DNA of 64,000 nt from Candidatus Faecalibacterium gallistercoris. GTDB taxonomy: Bacteria; Bacillota; Clostridia; Oscillospirales; Ruminococcaceae. Every line of letters begins with the position of its first letter. Positions within the stretch are counted from its first letter, which is position 1. The position numbers and the translations under genes are program-made. A model generated the notes under the pieces. It did not search any database, was not told the DNA's origin, and saw only the letters and a program-made list of their open reading frames with translations. Positions 1 through 8,297 of the stretch are shown here, one piece after another. Location of the stretch: contig DXBJ01000029.1 of assembly GCA_019116585.1 (NCBI GenBank), positions 1-64,000 on the forward strand. Reading direction: 5' to 3'.

Positions 1-88
1 GTATCCCCCTGGGGACAAAATTGAGCGCTGAACCGCGCACTCGGCCTTGCGGCCTCGCACACTCTCAGCGCTCAATTTCCCTGTATGT

Positions 89-129
89 GTCCCGTCCATC
101 CGCACATGTCGGCTGGACGGGACTTTTTT
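89..129 (+). terminator. Intrinsic terminator
   Basis: A perfect 10-bp stem (GTCCCGTCCA with TGGACGGGAC) is followed directly by six T residues. Confidence 0.8.
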
Positions 130-138
130 GACGGTCTG

Positions 139-168
139 CGAGACTTCCCCGGAAGTCTCGATTTTTTG
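139..168 (+). terminator. Second, tandem intrinsic terminator
   Basis: A 10-bp stem (CGAGACTTCC with GGAAGTCTCG) has a two-base gap and is followed by ATTTTTTG. It sits 10 bp after the first terminator, so this looks like a double stop for an upstream transcript. Confidence 0.65.
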
Positions 169-362
169 TGCGTTTTTGTGCGGTCCGCCGGGGCAGCGGG
201 GCCGCCCTGCGGCCATGGCACAGAGCGCTGGCGCCGTCCGCGCCAGCCTTGCTTTTTCCTGGATTTTTGCAAAAAGGACTATAGTCCCGGCCCGCCCTGT
301 GGTAGAATAGGGGCGAAAGACGGCGCAGGGGCGGCCGTCCACGGCCCCACAGGAGGAAGATC

Positions 363-1496
363 ATGAACCAATATTTTGAAGTGATCCAGCAGGCGATGAT
401 CCTTTACCCGGTCATCGTGGTGCTGGTCACCATCCCGTACATCGCCTGGAACTACCACAAATACGGCTCGGTGCTCAGCCTGCGGGTGCTGATCGTCTAT
501 TCCTTTATCCTGTACCTGCTCTGCGTGTACTGCCTGGTGATCCTGCCCCTGCCCTCGCCGGAGGAGGCCTCCCTCCTCCACGGGCGCCGGATGCAGCTGA
601 CCCCCTTTGCCTTTGTGGGGGCGGTGATCCGGCAGGCCGGGATCGTGCCGGGGGACCCGGCCACCTGGCGCAGGATCCCCAGCAGCAGCTCTTTTTGGAC
701 CACCCTGTTCAACCTGTTCATGACCCTGCCCTTCGGGGTGTATCTGCGGTACTATTTTTGCTGCGGGTGGAAAAAGACCCTGGGCCTGGCCTTTGGGCTT
801 TCGCTGTTCTGCGAGCTGACCCAGCTCAGCGGGCTGTACTTCCTGTACCCCGGCAGCTACCGCCTGTTCGATGTGGACGATCTGATCGCCAACACCGCGG
901 GCAGCATGGTGGGCTATGCCCTGGCGGGGCCGCTGGAGATGCTCCTGCCCAGCCGGCAGGAGCTGGACGCGGCCAGCTTCCAGCGGGGGACCGAAGTCTC
1001 CTTCCCCCGGCGGGTGTTCTCCTTCGGGGTCGATCTGGTGTGCGTGGAGCTGCTGTCCCTGGCGCTGGGCGGGGCGTCGGCCCTGCTGGGGGCCGCGCTG
1101 CCATCGCTGGCCGGCCCGGTGCTCTTTTGGGCCTATTTCGCCCTGGTGCCCCTGGCCTGGCAGGGCCGGACCCCCGGCAAGCGCCTGACCCGCCAGCGCA
1201 TCGTCCATACGGGGGGCGGCCCCGCCCGGCCCTACCAATACGCCCTGCGGTACGGCCTGCTGCTGCTGGGGCTGTGGGGCGCGCCCCGGGCCCTGAATGC
1301 CCTGGTGGACTTGGGCGCCGAAGTGGGGGTGCTCAACGGGCTGGCCGGCTTTGTGCTGTGGCTGATCCTGTCCGGGGGGTATTTGTTCTATCTGTTCTAC
1401 GCTGCGCTGATGATGGCCTTCCACCGCCCCCTCTACTACGAAAAATGGTCCCGCACCGAGACCGTCAGCACGGTGGAAGGGCAGGGCGAGTCTTAG
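363..1496 (+). CDS. VanZ-like / RDD membrane protein
   Basis: A 377-residue integral membrane protein. The first ~200 residues look like the VanZ family: several membrane helices, a DVDDLIANTAGSMVGY motif, and conserved polar residues in helix ends (FCELTQLSG). The last ~150 residues look like an RDD domain, with an Arg/Asp-bearing first helix (FSFGVDLVCVELL) and the typical QGRTPGKRLTRQRIV stretch between helices. VanZ proteins are linked to low-level teicoplanin resistance and envelope stress, and RDD domains are often transport-associated. The actual role here is not known. AGGAGG lies 7 bp before the ATG. The stop codon TAG is formed by the first bases of a truncated copy of the window's 164-bp repeat. 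Confidence 0.8.
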   Translation: MNQYFEVIQQAMILYPVIVVLVTIPYIAWNYHKYGSVLSLRVLIVYSFILYLLCVYCLVILPLPSPEEASLLHGRRMQLTPFAFVGAVIRQAGIVPGDPATWRRIPSSSSFWTTLFNLFMTLPFGVYLRYYFCCGWKKTLGLAFGLSLFCELTQLSGLYFLYPGSYRLFDVDDLIANTAGSMVGYALAGPLEMLLPSRQELDAASFQRGTEVSFPRRVFSFGVDLVCVELLSLALGGASALLGAALPSLAGPVLFWAYFALVPLAWQGRTPGKRLTRQRIVHTGGGPARPYQYALRYGLLLLGLWGAPRALNALVDLGAEVGVLNGLAGFVLWLILSGGYLFYLFYAALMMAFHRPLYYEKWSRTETVSTVEGQGES

Positions 1497-1569
1497 GGGG
1501 TATCTGAAAACGCTTCACACGGCCCCATTCTACCAGAAAGGCGCGTCTGCCGCGTTGCATTCCACCAAA
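1495..1569. repeat. Truncated copy of the 164-bp palindromic (MITE-like) repeat
   Basis: The sequence starts with AGGGGGTATCTGAAAA and runs through CCCATTCTACCAGAAAGGCG and GCGTTGCATTC, matching the left half of the full copy at 59771-59934. After about 1569 the similarity ends and the right terminal repeat is missing. It abuts the VanZ-RDD stop codon. Confidence 0.75.
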
Positions 1570-1706
1570 GCAGCCGCCCCGGCACGCCCTGAGCCCCCGC
1601 AGCCTTCGCGGCGGATTTAACATTTCTGCAACAAAACGCAAACAGACCGCCAATCATCCGGCGGTATGCTGAAAAGACAAAGCGCGGTGCAGGGTTTCAG
1701 TCTGCC

Positions 1707-1820
1707 ATGACCGCCGGCACCGCGGCGGCAGCCTGCGGGCTGGTGCTGGGGCTGGCTCTTTTCATGATAGGTTCCGCCGGCCGGCGGCTGCGGCGCTTTG
1801 ACAGGGAGGATCGGATATGA
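1707..1820 (+). CDS. Small single-helix membrane peptide, 37 aa (uncertain)
   Basis: The reading frame encodes MTAGTAAAACGLVLGLALF and then MIGSAGRRLRRFD, a plausible single membrane helix followed by an Arg-rich cytoplasmic end. Its stop overlaps the start of the response regulator in an ATGA arrangement, which suggests translational coupling. The ribosome site is weak. A 14-codon frame from 1666 also ends at an ATGA overlap with this start. It could be a chance frame or the remains of a longer membrane protein. Confidence 0.35.
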   Translation: MTAGTAAAACGLVLGLALFMIGSAGRRLRRFDREDRI

Positions 1821-2488
1821 TACACATTCTGGTTTTGGAGGACGACGTCAAGCTCAATCAGGTGGTCTGCACCTACCTCAATGACAGCGGCTTTGCGGCC
1901 AAAGGCTGCCTGGATGCCAACAGCGCCTACGACGAGCTGTACAGCCGCCTGTACGACCTCATCATCTCGGACATCATGATGCCGGGGGTGGACGGGTTCG
2001 AGTTTGCCCGGACGGTGCGGAAGATCAACCGGCACATCCCCATTCTGTTCATGTCGGCGCGGGACGATCTGTCCGCCAAGCAGAAGGGGTTCCAGCTTGG
2101 CATCGACGACTACATGGTCAAGCCCATCGACCTGAGCGAGCTGGTGCTGCGGGTGCGGGCGCTTTTGCGCCGGGCCAACATCGAGGCCGAGCGGAAAATC
2201 ACGGTGGGCAACCTGGTGCTGGACGCCGACGGCCTGACGGCCGAGGTGGACGGGGAGGAGATCCCCGTCACCACGCGGGAGTTCCATATCCTGTTCAAGC
2301 TGTTGTCCTACCCCAAAAAGACCTTTTCACGCGCCCAGCTGATGGATGAGTTCTGGGAGATGGGCAGCGACACCGGCCTGCGGGCGGTGGACGTCTACAT
2401 CACCAAACTCCGGGATAAATTCTCGGCCTGCGACGGCTTTGAGATCAAGACCGTCCGGGGCCTGGGCTACAAGGCGGTGCTGAAATGA
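1817..2488 (+). CDS. OmpR/PhoB-family response regulator
   Basis: A 223-residue two-component regulator. The N-terminal receiver domain has the acidic pair (LEDD, residues 7-10), the phospho-acceptor Asp in [12 protein letters not shown] near residue 55, and the conserved Lys in DYMVKPID near residue 105. The C-terminal half is a winged-helix DNA-binding domain ending in [12 protein letters not shown] and [18 protein letters not shown] precedes the ATG. The gene overlaps the next gene, a histidine kinase, by 4 bp, so the two are a pair. The target genes are unknown; the small membrane protein behind the kinase is the nearest candidate partner. Confidence 0.93.
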   Translation: MIHILVLEDDVKLNQVVCTYLNDSGFAAKGCLDANSAYDELYSRLYDLIISDIMMPGVDGFEFARTVRKINRHIPILFMSARDDLSAKQKGFQLGIDDYMVKPIDLSELVLRVRALLRRANIEAERKITVGNLVLDADGLTAEVDGEEIPVTTREFHILFKLLSYPKKTFSRAQLMDEFWEMGSDTGLRAVDVYITKLRDKFSACDGFEIKTVRGLGYKAVLK

Positions 2489-3576
2489 AGCAGGTGGAAA
2501 ACAGCGTCTATGGTCCGGTGCGGGTCAGCCGGTTCCCCGTCTCCCAGTTTTTTCTGTTCTTTGGAGGGGGGCTGCTGGCGTCGGGCATCCACATGGGGCT
2601 GCTCACGCTGATGGACGAGGTGGACGCTGCCGACCTGATCCAGGTCACAGTGCCCATCCTCTACTGGGCCGCCGTCTCCCTGGGGCTGACCCTGCTGACC
2701 CGCCGCTGTATGCGGGAGACCTTTGAAAAGCCGGTGCAGGAGCTGGCCGCGGCCACCCGGAAGGTGGCGGAGGGGGATTTCTCGATCTATGTGCCGCCCC
2801 TCCACACCGCGGACCGGTACGACTACCTGGATGTGATGATCCTGGATTTCAACAAGATGGTGGCCGAGCTGGGGAGCGTCGAGACCCTCAAGACGGATTT
2901 TTTTGCGAACGTCTCCCACGAGATCAAGACGCCCCTTGCCGTGATCCAGAACACCGCCCAGCTGCTGAAGAGCAGGTCCCTCCCTCCGGAGCAGCGGGAG
3001 GAATATGTGGACACTATCGAGAAATACGCCCATCGCCTGGCCGACCTCATCACCAACATCCTCAAGCTGAACAAGCTGGAAAAACAGACGATCCAGCCCA
3101 GGGCGGAGCCCTACGACCTGACCGCCCAGCTGGCCGACTGCGCCCTGCTCTTTGAGAGCCGCTGGGAGGAAAAGGGCATCGACTTCGAGGCCGACTTCGA
3201 GGACCAGGCCGTGATCCAGGCCGACCCCAGCCTGCTGGAGCTGGTGTGGAACAACCTGCTCTCCAACGCCATCAAGTTCACCCCGCCGGGCGGGACGGTG
3301 GCGCTGCGCCAGACCTCCACGCCGGACGCCATCCAGGTGACGGTGGCGGACACCGGCCGCGGCATGAGCGAGGAGACCATGCAGCACATCTTCGACAAAT
3401 TCTACCAGGGAGACACCTCCCACGCCGCCGAGGGCAACGGCCTTGGCCTGGCGCTGGTGCTGCGCATCCTGCAGATGACAGGAGGCTCCATCTCGGTGGA
3501 GAGCGCCCTGGGCAAGGGCAGCGCCTTCACGGTGCGTCTGCCCAGAAAACAGGAAGGAGGACCAGACCATGCGTGA
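2485..3576 (+). CDS. Sensor histidine kinase
   Basis: A 363-residue membrane kinase. Two helices (about 25-45 and 55-75) frame a very short outer loop, so the signal is probably sensed in or near the membrane. A HAMP-like linker ([12 protein letters not shown]) leads to the dimerisation domain with the phospho-accepting His in [10 protein letters not shown] (about residue 147). The ATPase domain has intact N box ([11 protein letters not shown]), G1 (VADTGRGMS) and G2 ([10 protein letters not shown]). It overlaps the response regulator by 4 bp and the next gene by 8 bp, so the three are probably translationally coupled. Confidence 0.93.
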   Translation: MKQVENSVYGPVRVSRFPVSQFFLFFGGGLLASGIHMGLLTLMDEVDAADLIQVTVPILYWAAVSLGLTLLTRRCMRETFEKPVQELAAATRKVAEGDFSIYVPPLHTADRYDYLDVMILDFNKMVAELGSVETLKTDFFANVSHEIKTPLAVIQNTAQLLKSRSLPPEQREEYVDTIEKYAHRLADLITNILKLNKLEKQTIQPRAEPYDLTAQLADCALLFESRWEEKGIDFEADFEDQAVIQADPSLLELVWNNLLSNAIKFTPPGGTVALRQTSTPDAIQVTVADTGRGMSEETMQHIFDKFYQGDTSHAAEGNGLGLALVLRILQMTGGSISVESALGKGSAFTVRLPRKQEGGPDHA

Positions 3577-4102
3577 GCTCCGGGAGGACAGTGCGCCCTA
3601 TGTGGGCTACGACTACAAGGAGATCCCGGCAAACGCCGACAAGACCCCCCTCTATCTGGACGGCTACGAGAGCTTTGGCTGGGTATTGGAGGAGCGCCCC
3701 GGCACCCAGCCCCTGAAAAACAAGGGGAAACTGGTGCTCCGCCGGGACCGGAAGATCGTCAACAAGATGGAGCTGACCCGGCTGCAGCGCCACTTCGAGG
3801 CCTGCCTGCGGGAGCTGGACCAGCTGGAAGAGTCCCGCACCGCCCGGGCGCGGATCTGCGCGGTGATGACAGGCATTCTGGGCACCGCCTTCCTGGCCGG
3901 GTCCACCTTTGCAGTGACCCACCAGCCGCCCATGGTAGCCCTGATGGTGGTGCTGGCCGTGCCGGGGTTTGCAGGGTGGATCGCGCCCTGGTTTTTGTAC
4001 CGGGCCATGGTCCGCCGCCGCGCCCAGGTGGTGGACAAACTGGTGGAACAGAAATACGACGAGATCTACGATCTCTGTGCAAAAGGGCACAGCCTGCTTT
4101 AA
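3569..4102 (+). CDS. Two-helix membrane protein co-transcribed with the two-component system
   Basis: A 177-residue protein I do not recognise. The N-terminal ~100 residues are soluble and charged (Tyr/Asp-rich start, then a basic stretch [19 protein letters not shown] and an amphipathic helix). Two membrane helices follow at about 103-123 and 128-150, with a short charged cytoplasmic end. It overlaps the kinase by 8 bp and is followed by a terminator, so it is the last gene of the operon. The position suggests an accessory or feedback role for the kinase, which is inference only. Confidence 0.8.
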   Translation: MRELREDSAPYVGYDYKEIPANADKTPLYLDGYESFGWVLEERPGTQPLKNKGKLVLRRDRKIVNKMELTRLQRHFEACLRELDQLEESRTARARICAVMTGILGTAFLAGSTFAVTHQPPMVALMVVLAVPGFAGWIAPWFLYRAMVRRRAQVVDKLVEQKYDEIYDLCAKGHSLL

Positions 4103-4129
4103 AGCGGCCTGCGCCTTTTGCGGCCTGCG

Positions 4130-4165
4130 GCCCGCGGACACTTCGTGCCCGGCGGGCTTTTTATT
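4130..4165 (+). terminator. Intrinsic terminator of the two-component operon
   Basis: The stem GCCCGC / GCGGGC encloses a 16-nt loop and is followed by TTTTTATTTT. It lies 28 bp after the stop of the 177-aa membrane protein. Confidence 0.75.
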
Positions 4166-4422
4166 TTACTCTAACGCAAGGCAAATAAAACGGTAACACG
4201 GAGCTGGTATCCTGTCGCCGGTGAAACGCGAAACGGGCGGAGCTGTACCTGCCCAACCAGCTCTGGGCCGAGCTGACCGCCAGCCGGCAGGCCGTGCGGC
4301 TGCAATGGGACCCGGTTTGAAATTTTAACAATTCTCAAACCCGGGCACAACAAAACCCCAACAGCAGCGGTGTAGAATCCATCTTGCAAACGGGGAAAAC
4401 AAACGCAAAGGAGGAAAACGCG
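4166..4422 (+). other. Intergenic stretch with a coding remnant and a hairpin
   Basis: No complete gene is seen. A short open stretch ending at the TGA at 4318-4320 reads RAELYLPNQLWAELTA and ends with WDPV. It has no start codon in frame and may be the tail of a lost gene. A hairpin (4311-4345, arms CCCGGTTTGA and TCAAACCCGGG) covers its end. No T-run follows, so it is not a standard terminator. Confidence 0.4.
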
Positions 4423-4530
4423 ATGGACAAAAAGAAGCTCTTGTGGGCCGCGCTTGCGGCAACGGCAGGCTGCGGCGCGGCGGCGGGCCTGTGGTGGTTT
4501 GCCAGGAACCGCCGCTGGGAAAGGAGATGA
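4423..4530 (+). CDS. 35-aa membrane peptide
   Basis: The peptide starts MDKKKLLWAALAATAGCG and ends AGLWWFARNRRWERR: a lysine-rich start, one hydrophobic helix of about 18 residues, and a Trp/Arg-rich end, typical of a small membrane protein. AAAGGAGG lies 7-8 bp before the ATG, and the stop is 5 bp before the next start, whose ribosome site lies inside this gene. It opens a compact group of four small proteins. The function is unknown. Confidence 0.65.
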   Translation: MDKKKLLWAALAATAGCGAAAGLWWFARNRRWERR

Positions 4531-4535
4531 CCCGC

Positions 4536-4841
4536 ATGGCTTACCGTTTGAAGCCGGGCAAGCTGGGGCGGAAGGCGATGGCCGCCTACGACAAGGTGCA
4601 GAGGGCTTTCGTCGACCGCTTTCTGGAAAAAGACCCCGACAGCCCCTCGGGCTACGCCCTCAGGACCGGCGAGACCGGCCGCAAAGCGGCCGCCGCCTAC
4701 CAGGCGATCGAGGACCATGTCGTGGGCGCATACAAGAAGGTCGAGACGGCCTTTGTAGACGCTTTTTTGGAAGAAACAGACCCTTCGCCCAAGACGGCGG
4801 AGGGGCAACAGCAAACAGGAGGAAATCATGAAAAAGAGTAA
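4536..4841 (+). CDS. 101-aa amphipathic protein with an internal repeat
   Basis: The protein has two related segments, RKAMAAYDKVQRAFVDRFLE and RKAAAAYQAIEDHVVGAYKKVETAFVDAFLEE (split over residues ~48-79). Both carry a (Y)xKVxxAFVDxFLE motif, so it arose by internal duplication. It resembles short 'AYKKVEDAFV'-type proteins seen in many Clostridia whose role is unknown. The start at 4536 is preferred because AAGGAG lies 9 bp upstream; an ATG at 4527 has no usable spacing. The end overlaps the next gene by 14 bp. Confidence 0.75.
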   Translation: MAYRLKPGKLGRKAMAAYDKVQRAFVDRFLEKDPDSPSGYALRTGETGRKAAAAYQAIEDHVVGAYKKVETAFVDAFLEETDPSPKTAEGQQQTGGNHEKE

Positions 4842-5199
4842 TTTTGTCGCCCTGATCCTGGGCACCGTCGGCTGTGTGTTCTTTGCATTGGGGATGTGTA
4901 TGTGCCTGATCCAGGAGTGGGGGGTATCCCGCCAGGGTATCGTCTGCGGCGCGGCAGGGCTTGTGGTCCTGCTGGCCGACCTGCTGATCTGGCGCAAAAT
5001 GGAGGGCAAGGCCCCCATCGTCGTCAGCCCCAGGACGCTGGGCCTGGTGGCGCTGGGCGTGGCCGGCGCTCTGCTCCTGGGGGTCGGCATGTGCCTGTCG
5101 ATGGTCTTTGGCAAGCTGGTGGCCGGCATTGTGGTGGGCCTGATCGGGATCGTGGCCCTGCTGCTGCTGATCCCCCTGGCCAAAGGCCTGAAGGATTGA
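4828..5199 (+). CDS. Four-helix conserved membrane protein
   Basis: A 123-residue very hydrophobic protein with helices at about 6-28, 33-53, 68-92 and 95-117, and almost no soluble part. The pattern MKKSNFVALILGTVG with GMCMCL matches a family of small uncharacterised membrane proteins often found beside 'KKVEDAFV' proteins in gut Firmicutes (from memory; not searched). It overlaps the upstream gene by 14 bp and has AGGAGG before its ATG, so it is in the same operon. No function can be given. Confidence 0.8.
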   Translation: MKKSNFVALILGTVGCVFFALGMCMCLIQEWGVSRQGIVCGAAGLVVLLADLLIWRKMEGKAPIVVSPRTLGLVALGVAGALLLGVGMCLSMVFGKLVAGIVVGLIGIVALLLLIPLAKGLKD

Positions 5200-5292
5200 G
5201 CCCCCGTTCTGCAAAGGGGCGGCCCGAAGGCCCGCTCCGCTTCCCCTGCCCAAACAACGATCCAACCAAATGCGTAAAAAGGAGAAAAAACC

Positions 5293-5586
5293 ATGTCTGC
5301 ACAGATGAAACTTCCCGCCAGCCACACCGCCCTGCATGAGGACGAAATGATGTACACGACCGGCGGCGCAGCCGTCGATACCGTCGCCAGGGCCGTGGTG
5401 GCCGTAGGCGGGGCCGCAGCCCTCCTGGTGGTGGGCGGCGTGGCGGCCCGGGCCATCCTGAGCGTTTTCGGGGGGCAGGGCGGCCTGGCCGGCGCCATCG
5501 AGGACAGCGTTGCCGCCGGCCAGAACTTCATCGACGGCGCGCTGGCCGCCGGCCGGAACTTCCTGAACAGCCTGATGGGCCTGTAA
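5293..5586 (+). CDS. Double-glycine-leader-like peptide, 97 aa
   Basis: The N-terminus MSAQMKLPASHTALHEDEMMYTTGG resembles class II bacteriocin/PCAT leaders: a charged leader with ED/EE-M, hydrophobic residues at regular spacing and a terminal Gly-Gly (residues 24-25). After the GG comes a 70-residue Ala/Gly/Val-rich hydrophobic segment with further GG pairs (VAVGGAAALLVVGG) and an amphipathic end. This would fit a secreted hydrophobic peptide or bacteriocin-like protein, but no C39 peptidase transporter is in the window. AAAAGGAG precedes the ATG at 5293. A terminator follows 59 bp after the stop. Confidence 0.7.
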   Translation: MSAQMKLPASHTALHEDEMMYTTGGAAVDTVARAVVAVGGAAALLVVGGVAARAILSVFGGQGGLAGAIEDSVAAGQNFIDGALAAGRNFLNSLMGL

Positions 5587-5644
5587 AGCGGCCTTTCCGG
5601 ACAAATTGCCGCCCTCTTCCTACCTTGCTGCATAGCGTCAAAAA

Positions 5645-5683
5645 GGTCCCGGCCGGACACGTTGTCCAGCCGGGACCTTTTTT
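5645..5683. terminator. Bidirectional terminator between converging genes
   Basis: The stem GGTCCCGGC / GCCGGGACC is flanked by a T-run on the right (5678-5684) and an A-run on the left. It can serve both the small-protein operon (+) and the GH16 gene (-). Confidence 0.85.
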
Positions 5684-5737
5684 GGTTTGCCTGGCCCGGG
5701 GCCGGTTGGCCTCAGGATTTCGGAGCGGGGGCGCGGA

Positions 5738-8098
5738 TCAGTGGGTCCCGTTTGCGGGGGCGTCGATCTTTTCCAGCTGGATGTCGTCGATGCAGATGCG
5801 GTGCAGCTGGGTGATCGGCTCGTTTGCCACGGCACCCATCGAGATGCTCAGAACGGCCTGCTCGTCGGTGGGCCAGTTCATCTGGAAGGTGACGGCGTAG
5901 GTCTGGTAGTCTGCGCCGAGGGTGACGATCTCCTCGCCGGAGTAGGGCGTCCAGTCGTCGTCGGCCGAACCGTCCCGCTGAATGGCGAACATCAGTTTGC
6001 GGTCAAGGTTCGACTTGGCTTTGAAGGAGAGGCGGTACCACTGGCCCTCCTCCAGCTCGACGCCGTTTTGTTTGAGCTGGATCTTCCAGGCGGCGTCGCC
6101 GGTGTTGCGGATGGTGATGTCAGCGGCGTTGGGCTCGTTCAGGCTGTCCACCACATAGTCCACGTCCGAAGGGGTGTAGGCGTAGAGTTCGTAGCCTGCA
6201 AAGCCGGCGTTGAAGCTGCCGTTTTTGATAAGGCTGTCCTCTTCCAGACGAACGTTGTCGATGTAGTAGGTGCCGGGCGCCTGGATGACGAAGGCGATGT
6301 CGTTGCCGCTCTGTTCGCCGAGGGTCAGCTTGTAGTCATAAGCCGTCTCGCAGCCGTCCAGCGTCGCCTGCAGGGTCTGGCCGGCGGCGCGCACCAGGAT
6401 CTCGCGGCCGGCGGGGCCTTCGGCGTCAAAGCTGAGGGCGTAGCTGCCCGCCGTCAGGGCCAGATCTTTCTGGTAGACGATCACCGGGTTGAGGGGCGAA
6501 GTCAGCGCACCGGCCTTGATTTCCAGGCGGCGGACGTTGTCCTCATTGGTGACGCTGACCTTCGAGCCGGGCAGGGCCCAGCGGCTCCAGAAGCCCAGGC
6601 GGCCTTCGCCCTCCTGGAAGCTGCCGTTGTAGACGTAGTTGCCGTCGGCCAGGACAGTTTTTGCGGGGTTGTCGAGGTCGGTCTGGCCGGTCTTGACCAC
6701 CCGCACATTGCGGAGGGTGACCCCTGCCGTCGACCCGGCTGCGCCCAGATTGAACTCCAGCCGGCCATTGGGGTCGTCGTCATCGGTCATGGTGAAGGCA
6801 TAGGTATAGGCTGCAGGCTCGGTACCCAGCTGGACGGCCGTGTCCTCCAGGTAACGCTTGTAGCCGCGGTCGGGAGCCGAGACTCCCACCTTTAGGGTGC
6901 GGGGCGCGTCGGCCCAGGCTTCGAAGGAGACTTGGTATTCTCCGCCCTTCTGCATGGGCAGATCCGGCTGGACCAGCTGGACGCTGTAATCCACCGTGCC
7001 GGCGTTCGCCGTGTCGATGCGGAGCGTACCGCCGCCCACAGACGCTGCGGCCTCGCCGCCCAGGGTGGTGAGGAAGGTCCAGCCTTCGCTGTCCGTCAGG
7101 CTCTCCGCGGCGGCAAAGTCGCCGTTGACGATGTAGTTGCCGCTGGCGTCCGGCTCCCGCAGGATCACCGTCTTTTCCGGCTTATGGACGTCCTCGTCGT
7201 AATGGTCCTTCTGGTAGACGCGGACGTAATCGATATAAAAGGCGGCATTTGCGATGTCGGTGGTCTCGTCGGGGTTGCCCGGCCAGTTGCCGCCCACCGC
7301 CAGGTTGAGGATGATGTAGAAGGGCTGGTCAAAGGGGGCGGGATAGGTGATCTCTCCCTGGCCCTCGGTGGCAGAATACCAGTCGTTCTCGGTGTGGATC
7401 ATCCGGCCGTCCACATACCAGCTGATCCGGCCGGGTTCCCACTCGACCGCAAAGGTGTGGTATTCGTCCGAGAAGCTGCCCTCGGTCAGGGTGCATCCGG
7501 CCTGGCTTTGGCTGTGGGGGTTGCCATAGTGCAGCGTACCATACGAGCGGGTGGTATCGTTGCCCAGCACTTCCATGATGTCGATCTCGCCGCAGCGGGG
7601 CCACTGTCCATAGAGGTTCTCGTTGGTGGGCATCATCCAGAAGGCGGGCAGGAAACCCTGTCCTGCGGGCACCTTGGCGCGGGCTTCAAAAATACCGTAT
7701 TTGAAGTCGTGCTTGTTCTGGGTGTTCACCCGGCCGGAGGTGTAGCTGACGGTCCCGTCGGCGCTGCGGGTCTCCACCGGTTTGAGGACCAGCTTGCCGT
7801 CCTCCAGATAGATGTTTTCAGGGCTGTCCACATAGGATTGCAGCTCGTTGTTGACCCAGCCCGGCTCGTGCAGCTCGACATTCCAGTCCTCCCGGTTGAG
7901 GGTCGTTCCGTCGAACGTATCCTCCCAGCGAAGGGTATATCCCTCGTAGGACAGGGTCTGCGCTGCCTGATTCGTTTCCATTGCCGGTACCTCCTTTGGG
8001 GCGGGGGCGGCTGAAGCCGCTGGCGCCGCGGTGGGCAGCAGGCCCCCCGCGAGCACAGCGGCGGCCGCAGCTGCCAACAGTTGTCGTTTGCGGATCAA
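5738..8098 (-). CDS. Secreted GH16 endo-beta-1,3-glucanase (laminarinase) with carbohydrate-binding modules
   Basis: A 786-residue secreted glycoside hydrolase. The start is taken as TTG at 8098 because AAAGGAGGA lies 7 bp before it; the protein then begins MIRKRQLLAAAAAAVLAGG, a good signal peptide ending near APAASA. An upstream ATG at 8125 would place the ribosome site inside the gene. The GH16 domain spans about 45-300 and carries the catalytic signature GEIDIMEVLG (nucleophile and acid/base Glu near 171 and 176). Three beta-sandwich modules of CBM4/9 type follow (about 310-460, 480-605, 615-775), each opening with an NGD/NGSF-like motif. It probably starts extracellular laminarin/beta-glucan breakdown for the locus. 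No LPXTG anchor is visible. Confidence 0.9.
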   Translation of the reverse strand: MIRKRQLLAAAAAAVLAGGLLPTAAPAASAAPAPKEVPAMETNQAAQTLSYEGYTLRWEDTFDGTTLNREDWNVELHEPGWVNNELQSYVDSPENIYLEDGKLVLKPVETRSADGTVSYTSGRVNTQNKHDFKYGIFEARAKVPAGQGFLPAFWMMPTNENLYGQWPRCGEIDIMEVLGNDTTRSYGTLHYGNPHSQSQAGCTLTEGSFSDEYHTFAVEWEPGRISWYVDGRMIHTENDWYSATEGQGEITYPAPFDQPFYIILNLAVGGNWPGNPDETTDIANAAFYIDYVRVYQKDHYDEDVHKPEKTVILREPDASGNYIVNGDFAAAESLTDSEGWTFLTTLGGEAAASVGGGTLRIDTANAGTVDYSVQLVQPDLPMQKGGEYQVSFEAWADAPRTLKVGVSAPDRGYKRYLEDTAVQLGTEPAAYTYAFTMTDDDDPNGRLEFNLGAAGSTAGVTLRNVRVVKTGQTDLDNPAKTVLADGNYVYNGSFQEGEGRLGFWSRWALPGSKVSVTNEDNVRRLEIKAGALTSPLNPVIVYQKDLALTAGSYALSFDAEGPAGREILVRAAGQTLQATLDGCETAYDYKLTLGEQSGNDIAFVIQAPGTYYIDNVRLEEDSLIKNGSFNAGFAGYELYAYTPSDVDYVVDSLNEPNAADITIRNTGDAAWKIQLKQNGVELEEGQWYRLSFKAKSNLDRKLMFAIQRDGSADDDWTPYSGEEIVTLGADYQTYAVTFQMNWPTDEQAVLSISMGAVANEPITQLHRICIDDIQLEKIDAPANGTH

Positions 8099-8227
8099 GA
8101 TGGACTCCTCCTTTTGTTCGTGCATATTGTATATAAATTCTACACAATTTGCAGACTGTTTTTATACTATAATCCTGTTTTTTCTATCGAATTCTTGTCC
8201 TGATTCCTGCGCTGCGAGGCAAAAACC

Positions 8228-8256
8228 TTGAGGAAAGCGCCGCCTCATGCTATAAT
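8228..8256 (+). promoter_or_regulatory. Promoter of the AraC-family regulator
   Basis: TTGAGG (8228-8233) and TATAAT (8251-8256) are 17 bp apart, a near-ideal housekeeping promoter 42 bp before the regulator's start. The AT-rich stretch 8126-8190 between the divergent genes presumably carries the GH16 promoter and regulator sites. Confidence 0.8.
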
Positions 8257-8297
8257 GAATGTTGTCAGAGGGAAAAAAGCGGAAGGAGGAAACTGGG

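Larger units (their letters stand above)
1..362. other. Non-coding stretch with three hairpins
   Basis: No convincing gene lies here. There is a long hairpin at 21-75 (arms TTGAGCGCTGA and TCAGCGCTCAA), then two intrinsic terminators in tandem at 89-129 and 139-168. The gene they would end lies outside the window. A good ribosome site (AGGAGG, 351-356) marks the start of the first gene. No clear -35/-10 pair was found for it. Confidence 0.6.
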
